This document shows positions 13,785-21,952 of a stretch of DNA of 21,952 nt, one piece after another; the first letter of the stretch is position 1; each line of letters opens with the position of its first letter. The stretch lies in assembly GCA_964614415.1 (NCBI GenBank), contig CAZTLE010000054.1, positions 1 through 21,952 on the forward strand, in the 5' to 3' direction. Both the position numbers and the translations under genes were made by a program. Below the pieces are notes generated by a model. That model made no database searches. It was given only the letters and a program-made list of their open reading frames with translations, and had not been told where the DNA came from. Source of the stretch: CAZTLE01 sp964614415 (GTDB taxonomy: Bacteria; Bacteroidota; Bacteroidia; Flavobacteriales; Flavobacteriaceae).

Positions 13785-14582
13785 CTACTTCTCTATACGT
13801 TCATACGAAGAAACAATTCCCTTAATCAATGCTGAACTAAACCCATTATGCTCCATTTCATTGAGTCCGGCGATGGTACATCCTTTGGGTGTGGTTACTT
13901 TGTCGATTTCGGCTTCGGGGTGCAGTCCGCGTTCGATCACCAATTGAGAGGCCCCTTTTACGGTTTGATTTACGATAGCTGTAGCTGTTTTAGCATCGAA
14001 TCCGATCTGAATTCCTCCCTGAACCATTGCGCGCATAAAGCGAAGTACAAAAGCAATTCCACAGGCTCCCAGTACGGTGGCGGCATCCATCAGATCTTCT
14101 GAAATGACATGAGTGGTTCCAATGCTGTTGAAGACTTGAGAAATGCGATCCAGCACTTCCTGCTGATCATTAGGTCCGGTAATGCAGGTCACCGATTCGT
14201 TCACATCGGCCCCGGTGTTGGGCATGGCTCTGAAGACCGGTATATCCGATCCGACAACTTCCTGAAGTTCTGAAACTGATACTCCCGTAGCCAGTGATAC
14301 AATCACGTGACGTTTGGGATCCAGTTGCTCGGTGAGACCGTCTAGTATGTGTAGAATATTATGCGGCTTTAGGGCAACGAGGATCAGATCTGCCCGGGAC
14401 AGTGCTTCTTCATTATTCGATGTTACGTGAATGCCCGCTTCGGAAAGGTCGGATAACGTAGCGGTATTTCGTTTGGTAACGGTGATATCTTCGGCGGTGT
14501 AGTTGGGATTGTCCAGCAGACCTTTTGCGATGGCTTTTCCCAGGTTTCCGCAGCCAATGATTGCGATTCGGTTCTTCTCCAT
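13785..14582 (-). CDS. proC: Pyrroline-5-carboxylate reductase
   Basis: The enzyme reduces 1-pyrroline-5-carboxylate to L-proline with NAD(P)H, the last step of proline synthesis, in the cytoplasm. The chosen start gives 265 residues, normal for ProC. The N-terminal Rossmann motif is IAIIGCGNLGKAIAKGL (about 6-22); LILVALKPHN and FRAMPNTGA follow, the latter a ProC hallmark. The C-terminal dimerisation domain has GACGIAFVLRFMRAM and the signature TTPKGCTIAGLNEME. The frame continues 20 codons upstream, but an exact TAnnTTTG element lies inside that stretch and the Rossmann motif sits properly at the N terminus only with the internal ATG. The gene converges on the symporter gene and its stop abuts a reverse copy of the structured repeat. 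All key motifs are intact. Confidence 0.95.
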   Translation of the reverse strand: MEKNRIAIIGCGNLGKAIAKGLLDNPNYTAEDITVTKRNTATLSDLSEAGIHVTSNNEEALSRADLILVALKPHNILHILDGLTEQLDPKRHVIVSLATGVSVSELQEVVGSDIPVFRAMPNTGADVNESVTCITGPNDQQEVLDRISQVFNSIGTTHVISEDLMDAATVLGACGIAFVLRFMRAMVQGGIQIGFDAKTATAIVNQTVKGASQLVIERGLHPEAEIDKVTTPKGCTIAGLNEMEHNGFSSALIKGIVSSYERIEK

Positions 14583-14600
14583 GGTCAAAAAATTGAGCGG

Positions 14601-14608
14601 CAAAGATA
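14601..14608 (-). promoter_or_regulatory. Exact TAnnTTTG element before proC
   Basis: On the reverse strand the bases read TATCTTTG, 18 bases before the proC ATG at 14582, giving a short leader. No TTG is found at the expected -33 distance. The location supports the downstream start codon. Confidence 0.4.
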
Positions 14609-14735
14609 GGGAAAGAGATGAATGATACGTCCTCATTTTCAAGGGATTTGCTAAAAAATAACAACTCTTCTAAAAACGAATTTCTATTGGTGTAATACGG
14701 ATTTGAAATCACCAACATCGGTTATGTATTGCCTA

Positions 14736-14766
14736 TTGTGTAGTCCTTCGCCGTCCTTCATTTTTG
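14736..14766 (+). promoter_or_regulatory. Candidate promoter of the RHS locus
   Basis: TTG at 14736-14738, a 20-base spacer, then CATTTTTG at 14759-14766, one base off TAnnTTTG. The spacing is within the Bacteroidota range. Transcription would start near 14772, leaving a leader of about 74 bases that contains the inverted repeat at 14780-14813. Confidence 0.35.
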
Positions 14767-14779
14767 TTCCGAAACCATG

Positions 14780-14813
14780 ATCCAATTGACCCTGAACCCT
14801 CCTCAAATTGGAT
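14780..14813 (+). repeat. Inverted repeat in the RHS leader
   Basis: ATCCAATT (14780-14787) and AATTGGAT (14806-14813) are a perfect eight-base inverted repeat with an 18-base spacer, 32 bases before the RHS start codon and just downstream of the promoter candidate. It could be an operator or an RNA hairpin; the AT-rich arms make chance occurrence possible. Confidence 0.35.
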
Positions 14814-14845
14814 GGATGGAGTGTTGAACATTTAAAAAAATTCTT

Positions 14846-17800
14846 ATGAAACAACTAATGATGATGTCCCTGTTTTTGTTTGGGGGCTACCTGGCCTTTG
14901 GACAGGAAATTACATTGGACCTTCCAAAAATATTTCCTGCATCTCCTGAGGCGGCTAACCTAGGTCGTTTTGGGGAAGTACCGGTAAATACCTCCGTGGG
15001 TATGGCAGAGTTTTCGGTTCCCATTTATACCATTAAAGAATATGATTTTGACCTACCTATCTCTTTAAGCTATCAGCACAATGGACTAGTTGTAGATCAA
15101 ATTCCAGGTCATCTCGGAATGGGCTGGAGTTTGGACGCTGGAGGGATGATTACGCGTCAGGTTCGAGGTAGACCCGATGAAGGTCCCGCCGGATATATTG
15201 GGACGCAAATGACGGGATTGAATAAGGTGATCCCCTATATTCAAAACACCCTTCCTTCTGCCGAACGTAATGAGATGAATATTATGGTCAGTGAGGGAAT
15301 TTTGGATACACAACCGGATAAGTTTGTTGTAAACGTAGGGAACCTGAATGCGACATTTTATTTTGACGAGAATAAAGAGATTTTCACCCTCCCCTATAAG
15401 CCTTACAAAATTCAACTTATAGATTCCAATGACTTCGAGCAAGGCTTCGTAGTCACCGATGATTACGGGATCGAATACTATTTTCAGGAAATAGAAGAGA
15501 CTAAAAGGACGTGGGCACCCGTGGAAGAGGCTGCCGCCGCCCTCCTGAATGGGTATGTTTCTGGTTGGAAGCTAACGGAAATAAAACTACCAAGCAGCAG
15601 AAGCATCTATTTTTACTATGACAATGGAAACAATAGTGTTATTCACTATCAACGTGTAAAGTCTCAAACCTATAAACAACGATTAACAGGTGATTGTGAT
15701 GAACCGCTTCCGTTGAGTACTAAGACTCGTGACTATAAAATTACTTCCAAGCTTCTTAAGGAGATTGTATTCCCGTCGGGAAAACTACAGTTTAATAATG
15801 TAATAGCGCCTGATAGTGGAGGAGGTAATGATGATATGAACAAATACTTGTCGTATCTCAGCAGTATTGAGTTGAAGGATAATTTTGATCAATTAGTGTC
15901 TCGTTTTGACCTCATATTTGACAATACAAATAAGACGAGAAAATTGCTCACCGAAGTTAAGCTGAATAATGATCCTACACGTACATATCAGTTTGAATAT
16001 GAAGGAACCCCTCCAGACGATATTCCCTGGTCTCAACAGGATTTTTGGGGATATTACAATAACAACCAGGACGGCGGCTTTTTTAATTCACTTGGAGTGT
16101 CCTATCAAAACAGGGCGTCGGACTTTACAAAGGCAGTTCTGGGCTCTTTGAAGAAAATTACATATCCAACAAAAGGGTATACCGAAATAAGTTATGAGGC
16201 TAACTCGGTAAAAAGGGAAGGCAACGAAATTCCGTATGAATGTTCTACTGCCGAAATGAATACATCGGAAACGGCATTTGCCATTCTAGGGTCGGTTGAG
16301 CAAAATGCAGGGACTAATTATGTTTCAGATACCAAATTTATCACAGTTGAAGAACCCTATTTATATGCCGCTATCAGTATTTGGACACGAAAAATTGATG
16401 CCGAAGGAGGTGATATCTATGGAGATGCCTCGGCCGAAATATTTCAAGTTGGGTCTGTAACTGAAATATGTGGTTCGGATGCATGCTCAGGAGAAGACGC
16501 TCCTTATCCATTGTTGGGATGTCAGGGAACTTCAAGGTCCTTGGCCAGTGGACCTTTGGACAACCTTCCAAAAGAAGAAAGATATCATTTAAATAGGGTC
16601 AAGCTAAATCCTGGTCAGTATCGTCTATTTGCTGAAGTTGACAATGAAGCAGGTCTTTCAATGACTCCTGGTGACGAATTAAGAGCTGAAGTAACTGTTC
16701 ATTTCTATGACGCCAATGGGAACCCACCCCCCACTGTTTTAAATATAGATGTGGGTGGAACTCGGGTCTCCCAAATTAAGAGCTGCCCGGACAACGATCC
16801 CAATAACTGTATTATTAAAGAATATAACTATTTGGATGCCTCTGGCGAGAGTGTTGGAGACCTCTTTAGGAAGCGAAATGTACTTTCCTACGAACTGGAG
16901 ACATTAGAATATTCAAAGCCACCGCCATTCGCTGAATTCTGTACGTCCACCTGGAGAATACATTCAAGCGCTAGTAACGTCCCTCTAAGTTACTATATGG
17001 GGTCGCATGTTTTTTACAATGGTGTGGAGGAAAAGACAGTTAACAATCAGGGAGAGTCTCTTGGTTTTCTGGAGCGCAGCTATACATTCAGTGATAATGT
17101 ACAGCAGCAATACGACTATCCTTTTTTAGCCAAGGACGACAAAGAATATATGAACGGACATGTTCTCTCAGAGAACATGTATGATGCCCAAAACTCGGTG
17201 GTGTTAGAGTCAACGAATCAATATGATTTCATTGGCCTAAGTGGACTAAATGCGAAAGATGCCTACTCACTTTCAATTGCTCCATATTATATTGAGAATA
17301 TCTCATTTGGCATCACTTTTTATTCCAGTAATCATACATTGTTTTCGAATGCCACGGCCAAGTCCTGGTTAATTGGAACCAATCAAAAGCAATGGGAGGG
17401 TATCTCAAATATTGAGACCCAAATAAACAGAACATATTCGAGTCCGCAAGGTCATTTGAAAACAGAGGAGGAGGAAGGTAGTAATGGTAAAACGGACAAA
17501 ATGGAATATTTCTACCCGTATGATCTGGCTACCGGGACTTACCAAAATTTGATTAATCAAAATCGAATTTCCAAAGCAGTTCAGGTAAAGTCGTATTCGG
17601 AGAATGACGTAATGTCTAACACCCTGTCAGAGTATCAGTGGTTTGGAAATACAGGCATTTTGGAGCCCGGAATATTGAAAAATGCAAAGGGAGATGATTC
17701 ACCATCGGATAGGTTGGTTTATCATCGTTACAATAACTATGCTCAACCAGTGGAGTTGTCGCTTTTTTCCGGAGCTCATACAGTCTACATCTGGGGATAT

Positions 17801-18148
17801 AACAGTACACTTCCTGTGGCTAAGTTGGAAAATGTAAACTATAGCCAAATTAGCACCGCGACGATTAATAATATCCAAAATCTATCGAATTTGGACAACG
17901 ATAATTGTACTGGCCTTTCCGGATGTGATGAAGCCAATTTACGCGATGCACTGAATGACTTGAGGGTACTCTTTCCTGAAGCTATTATCACTACGTACAC
18001 ATATGATCCATTGGTAGGTCCAACTTCGATGACGGATTCGAAAGGATATACCATTTACTATCAATACGACCAGCATAATAGGTTGGAGTACGTTTTGGAT
18101 TCTCAGGAGAATCTCATCGAAAAAATGGAGTATCACTACAAAAACTAG
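14846..18148 (+). CDS. Secreted YD/RHS-repeat protein, first gene of an RHS pair
   Basis: The protein has 1100 residues. A signal peptide (MMMSLFLFGGYLAFG, cleavage near residue 19) is followed by the characteristic Bacteroidota RHS-partner opening: FPASPEAANLGRFGEVPVN, FSVPIYTIKEYDFDLPISLS and GLGMGWSL-like HLGMGWSLDAGGMITR at about 90-105. The middle is large and beta-rich. Near 320-370 and 1020-1095 there are YD-type repeats, such as YTYDPLVGPTSMTDSKGYT and YQYDQHNRLEYVLDSQENLI, which build the hollow RHS shell. There is no RHS core peptide (no DPxG-type end) and no toxin domain, so this looks like a shell component. The downstream RHS gene starts 7 bases after its stop, with its own signal peptide, so they form an operon rather than a split gene. 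Export through a Sec pathway is supported; the final destination is unknown. Confidence 0.85.
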   Translation: MKQLMMMSLFLFGGYLAFGQEITLDLPKIFPASPEAANLGRFGEVPVNTSVGMAEFSVPIYTIKEYDFDLPISLSYQHNGLVVDQIPGHLGMGWSLDAGGMITRQVRGRPDEGPAGYIGTQMTGLNKVIPYIQNTLPSAERNEMNIMVSEGILDTQPDKFVVNVGNLNATFYFDENKEIFTLPYKPYKIQLIDSNDFEQGFVVTDDYGIEYYFQEIEETKRTWAPVEEAAAALLNGYVSGWKLTEIKLPSSRSIYFYYDNGNNSVIHYQRVKSQTYKQRLTGDCDEPLPLSTKTRDYKITSKLLKEIVFPSGKLQFNNVIAPDSGGGNDDMNKYLSYLSSIELKDNFDQLVSRFDLIFDNTNKTRKLLTEVKLNNDPTRTYQFEYEGTPPDDIPWSQQDFWGYYNNNQDGGFFNSLGVSYQNRASDFTKAVLGSLKKITYPTKGYTEISYEANSVKREGNEIPYECSTAEMNTSETAFAILGSVEQNAGTNYVSDTKFITVEEPYLYAAISIWTRKIDAEGGDIYGDASAEIFQVGSVTEICGSDACSGEDAPYPLLGCQGTSRSLASGPLDNLPKEERYHLNRVKLNPGQYRLFAEVDNEAGLSMTPGDELRAEVTVHFYDANGNPPPTVLNIDVGGTRVSQIKSCPDNDPNNCIIKEYNYLDASGESVGDLFRKRNVLSYELETLEYSKPPPFAEFCTSTWRIHSSASNVPLSYYMGSHVFYNGVEEKTVNNQGESLGFLERSYTFSDNVQQQYDYPFLAKDDKEYMNGHVLSENMYDAQNSVVLESTNQYDFIGLSGLNAKDAYSLSIAPYYIENISFGITFYSSNHTLFSNATAKSWLIGTNQKQWEGISNIETQINRTYSSPQGHLKTEEEEGSNGKTDKMEYFYPYDLATGTYQNLINQNRISKAVQVKSYSENDVMSNTLSEYQWFGNTGILEPGILKNAKGDDSPSDRLVYHRYNNYAQPVELSLFSGAHTVYIWGYNSTLPVAKLENVNYSQISTATINNIQNLSNLDNDNCTGLSGCDEANLRDALNDLRVLFPEAIITTYTYDPLVGPTSMTDSKGYTIYYQYDQHNRLEYVLDSQENLIEKMEYHYKN

Positions 18149-18155
18149 TACAGAC

Positions 18156-21100
18156 ATGAAAAAAATAATTGGAATTATCGTAAGCATATTGCCTGTACTG
18201 GGATATGGGCAAACCCAAACAGAAAACTATGTTAAGACCACTACCTATAAGGTAGCCACCTTGCAAAGTGCACAGAATAGTGTCCCGGAAGACGAAAAAA
18301 TAGAACAAGTAATGTATGTCGACGGACTTGGGCGGAACAAGCAGTCTGTGGCGCAAAGGGCAGGTGGAAGTCGTGAGGATTTAATAACGCCTGTGATGTA
18401 TGATGGCTTTGGCAGGCAACCAAAGAATTATCTTTCATATCCGAATCCTGATCTTGAAAACGCAGGAAAGTTTTTGCAAAACCCCGTGAGTCCGTTAACC
18501 ACATATTACGACCAAAAATATGATCCTAATAACGCAAATCCTCTGGATATCAATGCGTACAGTGAGCAACGTTTCGAGGAGGCTCCCAGAGGCAGGATTA
18601 TTGAACAAGGAGCTCCCGGGTTCGATTGGGCCGTTGATGCGAGTTCTGATGCAGATCATACCATTAAGTTCGAGTTTGATTTTAACAATGTAAAAGAAGT
18701 ATCGTATTATAGTGTGGACTTTCCGTCTGGAAATACAGACCAACCCCAACTAGTTGCAAATGGATACTATTCACATAGAACACTTGTAAAGAAGGTTATC
18801 AAGGATGAAAACTGGCAACCGGGCGATGGAGACTCACATACAATACATGAGTTTATAAACAAAAAAGGGCAGATACTACTAAAAAGAACTTTTGTTGGAA
18901 GTTCGGTTCATGACACTTACTACATATATGATGATTACGGAAATCTGACCTATGTGCTTTCTCCTGAAGCCTCAGAAAACATTTTGGACTCCAACAGCGT
19001 AATTGATCAGGGAGTTCTTAATAATTTGGGGTATCAATATAAGTATGATCATCGTAATAGATTGATCGAGAAGAAGATTCCCGGTAAAGGATGGGAGTAC
19101 ATTGTATACAACAAACTGGACCAACCTGTTCTAACTCAGGATGCCATCCAGCGTACTAATGATGAGTGGTTATTTATGAAGTACGATGCCCTTGGACGAG
19201 TTATTATGACTGGAATTCGTACCAGTGGTGCTGACAGAGCTACCCAACAGGGCTGGACAGATAACCTGGATTCATACGAGGAAAGAACAGCGAATCCAAT
19301 TACGGTGAATGGGGTTCCATTCTATTACACCAATAATGCCATGCCCGATGGTACTTCATACGAAGTCCATACTATTAACTACTACGATAGTTATATAGAT
19401 CACAGCCCAACGGTTGTGCCTATTACGGTGCTGGGCCAAACGGTTACTTCTCAGGTTCAGGGGTTGCCCACGGTAACGAAAGTTCGTGCTTTGGGAACTT
19501 CGCAATGGGCTACTACCTTGACCGCTTACGATGAAAAAGGACGAGTCATTTATATGGATAGTTATAGCGAATTTCTGCAAAGTCGAGATATAATTAAAAC
19601 GTTGTTGGATTTCAGAGGTAAGGCTCTGGAATCGGAAACTCAACATTTAAAATCAGGGAAACCCGCTTTGATTGTCAAAGATTATTTTACCTACGATCAT
19701 ATGGATCGACCGCTTACTCACAAACAGCAAATTGACAATGAAGAGGTAGAACTTATTGCCAGTAATACTTATGATGAGTTAGGACAACTAATTCTAAAAG
19801 GAGTTGGTGGGCCGACAATTGTCGATGGATATATTGATGTCGTTGATGTCGTATTCGGTGCCGACGGCTCTATTTCGAAGGCCAATAACAATGGAGGTTC
19901 CTGGCCTGCCGTTGCAAAAACACGTGGGTTTATACCCTCGGAGATGGATGGTATTTTAGACGTAATTGTGGCCCAGGACGATCGAAATGTTCGTTTTGGG
20001 TTAGTAGAAACAGCCAATGGTGCACAATCCAATGATTATTTTGACTATGGAATTTATCTGAATACCAACGGTACGGTAAGCTATGTCGAAGGAGGAACGG
20101 TTGCCGTTGCGGCCGGATTGACTTATGAAGCGGGCGACCTATTTCGTGTAGAGCGATCTGGGACCAACATAAAGTACTACCATAAGAACAACAATTTCAG
20201 GACCATTCCCATTGGAACTTCTCAGAGGGAGGCTCGACTGCGGGCGAAAGTGACCTTTACGGGTATGGCAGGAAGTCTTACCAGCCTTGTTATGTTCGGG
20301 CCGCTTATTGATGAGAAGCTTCAAAAGATAGATTATGCCTATAACATTCGGGGATGGTTAACCGATATCAATGATATTGAATACACCAGTGCCGGAGGTT
20401 TTGGACCGAGTTCCTACGTTGATCTCTTTAATTTCAGAATAAACTATAATCAAACAGATGCCAATACTGGAGCTACACCCTTGTACAATGGAAATATTGC
20501 CCAAACGCTTTGGAAAACCGAGAACAGTGACACCAAGATTCGAGGCTATGATTTTAGTTATGACGACCTGAATCGACTTGTTGCGGCCAATGGGCTGCGG
20601 GGGTCTTCTTTTGGGGCATTGGTGCCTTATAATCACCAGGACCTGGGTGAGGTGACCTATGATCTTAATGGGAACATTATGACGTTGGAACGACGAGGGG
20701 CGAATAGTACAGATACCAACTCAGGACTTTGGGATGATTTGACATATCAGTACATCGGTAATCGACTGATTTTTGTTTCGGACGCTGCCTCAGATCCAAG
20801 CTACAAGGATGAAGGATTTTATGATGGCCATACCAGTCAGCAGGCACATGATTATACCTATGACCTCAATGGTAATATGACGAGAGACCGGAACAAAGGC
20901 ATTACCAATGTTTCGTACAACTATTTGAACTTACCCGAGACCGTCTCCATAGCAAATGCTCAACATACTGGAACCATAACCTATCAGTACGACGCGATTG
21001 GGACAAAGTTAAAGAAGACCGTATCTAATGGTATCCAGGTAATTAAAGAGATTGAGTACCTTGGAGACTTCATGTATGAAGATGGAGTGTTACAGTATTT

Positions 21101-21952
21101 TTCTCATCCTGAAGGTTATATCGAACCAATGGAAACTTCTTCAGGCGGTTCTGAAAAAAACCTTGGCGGACCTGGGGGGACCAGTGATTATACTGATTTT
21201 AAGTATGTTTTCCAATATGTTGATCACCTGGGAAATATACGCGTATCCTATACCGACGATAATGATGATGTTTTTGTAGATGCCGGTGAAATCATTGAGG
21301 AATCTAATTATTACCCGTTTGGGTTAGAACAACAAGGATACAATCAAACGATCTTGCCGTTGGGGAATGATTTGGCGCAGAAGAGGAAGTTCAATGGCAT
21401 GGAATTAGGTGATGAGTTAGGGTTGGAATGGTATGATTTCGGGGCAAGGAACTATGATGCGGCTATTGGAAGATGGATGAACATTGACCCACTTGCTGAA
21501 CAAATGAGAAGACATAGTACATATAACTATGCTTTTGATAATCCAGTATATTACATTGATCCCGATGGTATGGCACCTACTGGACCCAAACCGCCTAACA
21601 AGATTGTGATTAGATACAATAGCTATGGAGTAGTTGAACCTACACAGACGCATACTTTTGATGGAAGTGGTAATTATACAACTGACAGAGGTGATAGATT
21701 TTATGAATCGTATATGTGGGGCACTATTCAGGTGCCATATCACAGTCATACCATACCAACTTCCGGTAATAGCTCTTTAGGCCTTTTTCAAGAAAAATCC
21801 ATTGACAAAAGAGGTGATTATATAAAGTCTTACTCGGTCGCAATTGGAGAGGTAAAAGGACAATATTTTGATAGTGAGGGGAACAAAGTTTCAACTATTG
21901 AGGAGGCAAGTATTTATCAGGTTACCGAAACAACCACAACAAGTACGGCAAG
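18156..21952 (+). CDS. RHS repeat-associated core protein (DUF6443 type), 3'-truncated
   Basis: The frame runs without a stop from ATG 18156 to the window edge, at least 1265 residues. A short signal peptide (IIGIIVSILPVLGYGQ) is followed by a DUF6443-like domain (about 20-300; MYVDGLGR, VMYDGFGR) and many YD repeats. A 169-residue insertion lies at about 553-721. The conserved NIRGWLTDIN follows it, then more repeats, and the RHS core: NYYPFGLEQQGY at about 1050, then YDFGARNYDAAIGRWMNIDP and YIDPDG near 1139. In such proteins the shell encloses a variable C-terminal toxin that starts right after the core. Here about 126 residues of that region are visible (GPKPPNKIVIRYNSYG onward); I do not recognise a toxin fold. 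An immunity gene would be expected beyond the edge. It follows the first RHS gene with a 7-base gap. Confidence 0.9.
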   Translation, partial: MKKIIGIIVSILPVLGYGQTQTENYVKTTTYKVATLQSAQNSVPEDEKIEQVMYVDGLGRNKQSVAQRAGGSREDLITPVMYDGFGRQPKNYLSYPNPDLENAGKFLQNPVSPLTTYYDQKYDPNNANPLDINAYSEQRFEEAPRGRIIEQGAPGFDWAVDASSDADHTIKFEFDFNNVKEVSYYSVDFPSGNTDQPQLVANGYYSHRTLVKKVIKDENWQPGDGDSHTIHEFINKKGQILLKRTFVGSSVHDTYYIYDDYGNLTYVLSPEASENILDSNSVIDQGVLNNLGYQYKYDHRNRLIEKKIPGKGWEYIVYNKLDQPVLTQDAIQRTNDEWLFMKYDALGRVIMTGIRTSGADRATQQGWTDNLDSYEERTANPITVNGVPFYYTNNAMPDGTSYEVHTINYYDSYIDHSPTVVPITVLGQTVTSQVQGLPTVTKVRALGTSQWATTLTAYDEKGRVIYMDSYSEFLQSRDIIKTLLDFRGKALESETQHLKSGKPALIVKDYFTYDHMDRPLTHKQQIDNEEVELIASNTYDELGQLILKGVGGPTIVDGYIDVVDVVFGADGSISKANNNGGSWPAVAKTRGFIPSEMDGILDVIVAQDDRNVRFGLVETANGAQSNDYFDYGIYLNTNGTVSYVEGGTVAVAAGLTYEAGDLFRVERSGTNIKYYHKNNNFRTIPIGTSQREARLRAKVTFTGMAGSLTSLVMFGPLIDEKLQKIDYAYNIRGWLTDINDIEYTSAGGFGPSSYVDLFNFRINYNQTDANTGATPLYNGNIAQTLWKTENSDTKIRGYDFSYDDLNRLVAANGLRGSSFGALVPYNHQDLGEVTYDLNGNIMTLERRGANSTDTNSGLWDDLTYQYIGNRLIFVSDAASDPSYKDEGFYDGHTSQQAHDYTYDLNGNMTRDRNKGITNVSYNYLNLPETVSIANAQHTGTITYQYDAIGTKLKKTVSNGIQVIKEIEYLGDFMYEDGVLQYFSHPEGYIEPMETSSGGSEKNLGGPGGTSDYTDFKYVFQYVDHLGNIRVSYTDDNDDVFVDAGEIIEESNYYPFGLEQQGYNQTILPLGNDLAQKRKFNGMELGDELGLEWYDFGARNYDAAIGRWMNIDPLAEQMRRHSTYNYAFDNPVYYIDPDGMAPTGPKPPNKIVIRYNSYGVVEPTQTHTFDGSGNYTTDRGDRFYESYMWGTIQVPYHSHTIPTSGNSSLGLFQEKSIDKRGDYIKSYSVAIGEVKGQYFDSEGNKVSTIEEASIYQVTETTTTSTA

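Noticed and set aside
13586..13825. A 79-codon forward frame across the half copy and copy 2 of the repeat
   Set aside because: Its content is set by the repeats and it overlaps the proC end; no homology-like pattern.
14583..14642. A 20-codon N-terminal extension of proC
   Set aside because: The extension is not conserved in ProC, and an exact -7 promoter element lies inside it.
18149..18155. The two RHS genes as one gene broken by a frameshift or stop
   Set aside because: The second gene has its own ATG and signal peptide and its own N-terminal DUF6443-like domain; paired RHS genes are usual in Bacteroidota.

Overview
The window looks like chromosomal DNA of a marine-type Flavobacteriaceae/Bacteroidota member. 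The signs are lipoproteins whose lipobox Cys is followed by an acidic run, a CarboxypepD_reg-type secreted protein, paired RHS genes of the Bacteroidota type (one with a DUF6443-like start), almost no Shine-Dalgarno sites, and several upstream matches to the Bacteroidota -7 promoter element TAnnTTTG. No rRNA, tRNA, insertion sequence or CRISPR array was seen.

Bases 1-6425 are an AT-rich accessory segment devoted largely to DNA restriction. They hold a 5'-truncated type I restriction HsdR, then a tightly spaced pair encoding an Nmad2 (nucleotide modification associated) protein and an Mrr-type endonuclease. Facing them are a small helix-hairpin-helix, DNA-glycosylase-like gene and a coiled-coil lipoprotein. 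HsdM and HsdS are not in view and would be expected upstream. The Nmad2-Mrr pair is the best candidate here for a little-studied modification-dependent defence module.

Bases 6494-13288 are mostly envelope and transport genes with higher GC by eye. They comprise a probably surface-exposed small lipoprotein ending at a good intrinsic terminator, a secreted CarboxypepD_reg protein, a trypsin-fold protease lipoprotein with a helical insertion and an extra C-terminal domain, an unrecognised Cys-containing protein overlapping by ATGA with an unrecognised three-helix membrane protein, and an SLC13/DASS anion symporter.

Bases 13289-13784 (496 bases) carry no gene. They lie between the convergent symporter and proC genes and hold two full copies of a structured element. 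Each copy sits immediately after a stop codon, in the same sense relative to its own gene. The first folds by hand into a compact cloverleaf with a four-way junction. A half copy and other hairpins lie between them. I see nothing further in about 13483-13640.

From 14736 to the end is an RHS locus: a 1100-residue YD-repeat protein, then an RHS core protein that runs off the window. The second protein has a 169-residue insertion that splits a conserved RHS motif. Its C-terminal toxin-position region begins just after the core and is cut by the window edge.
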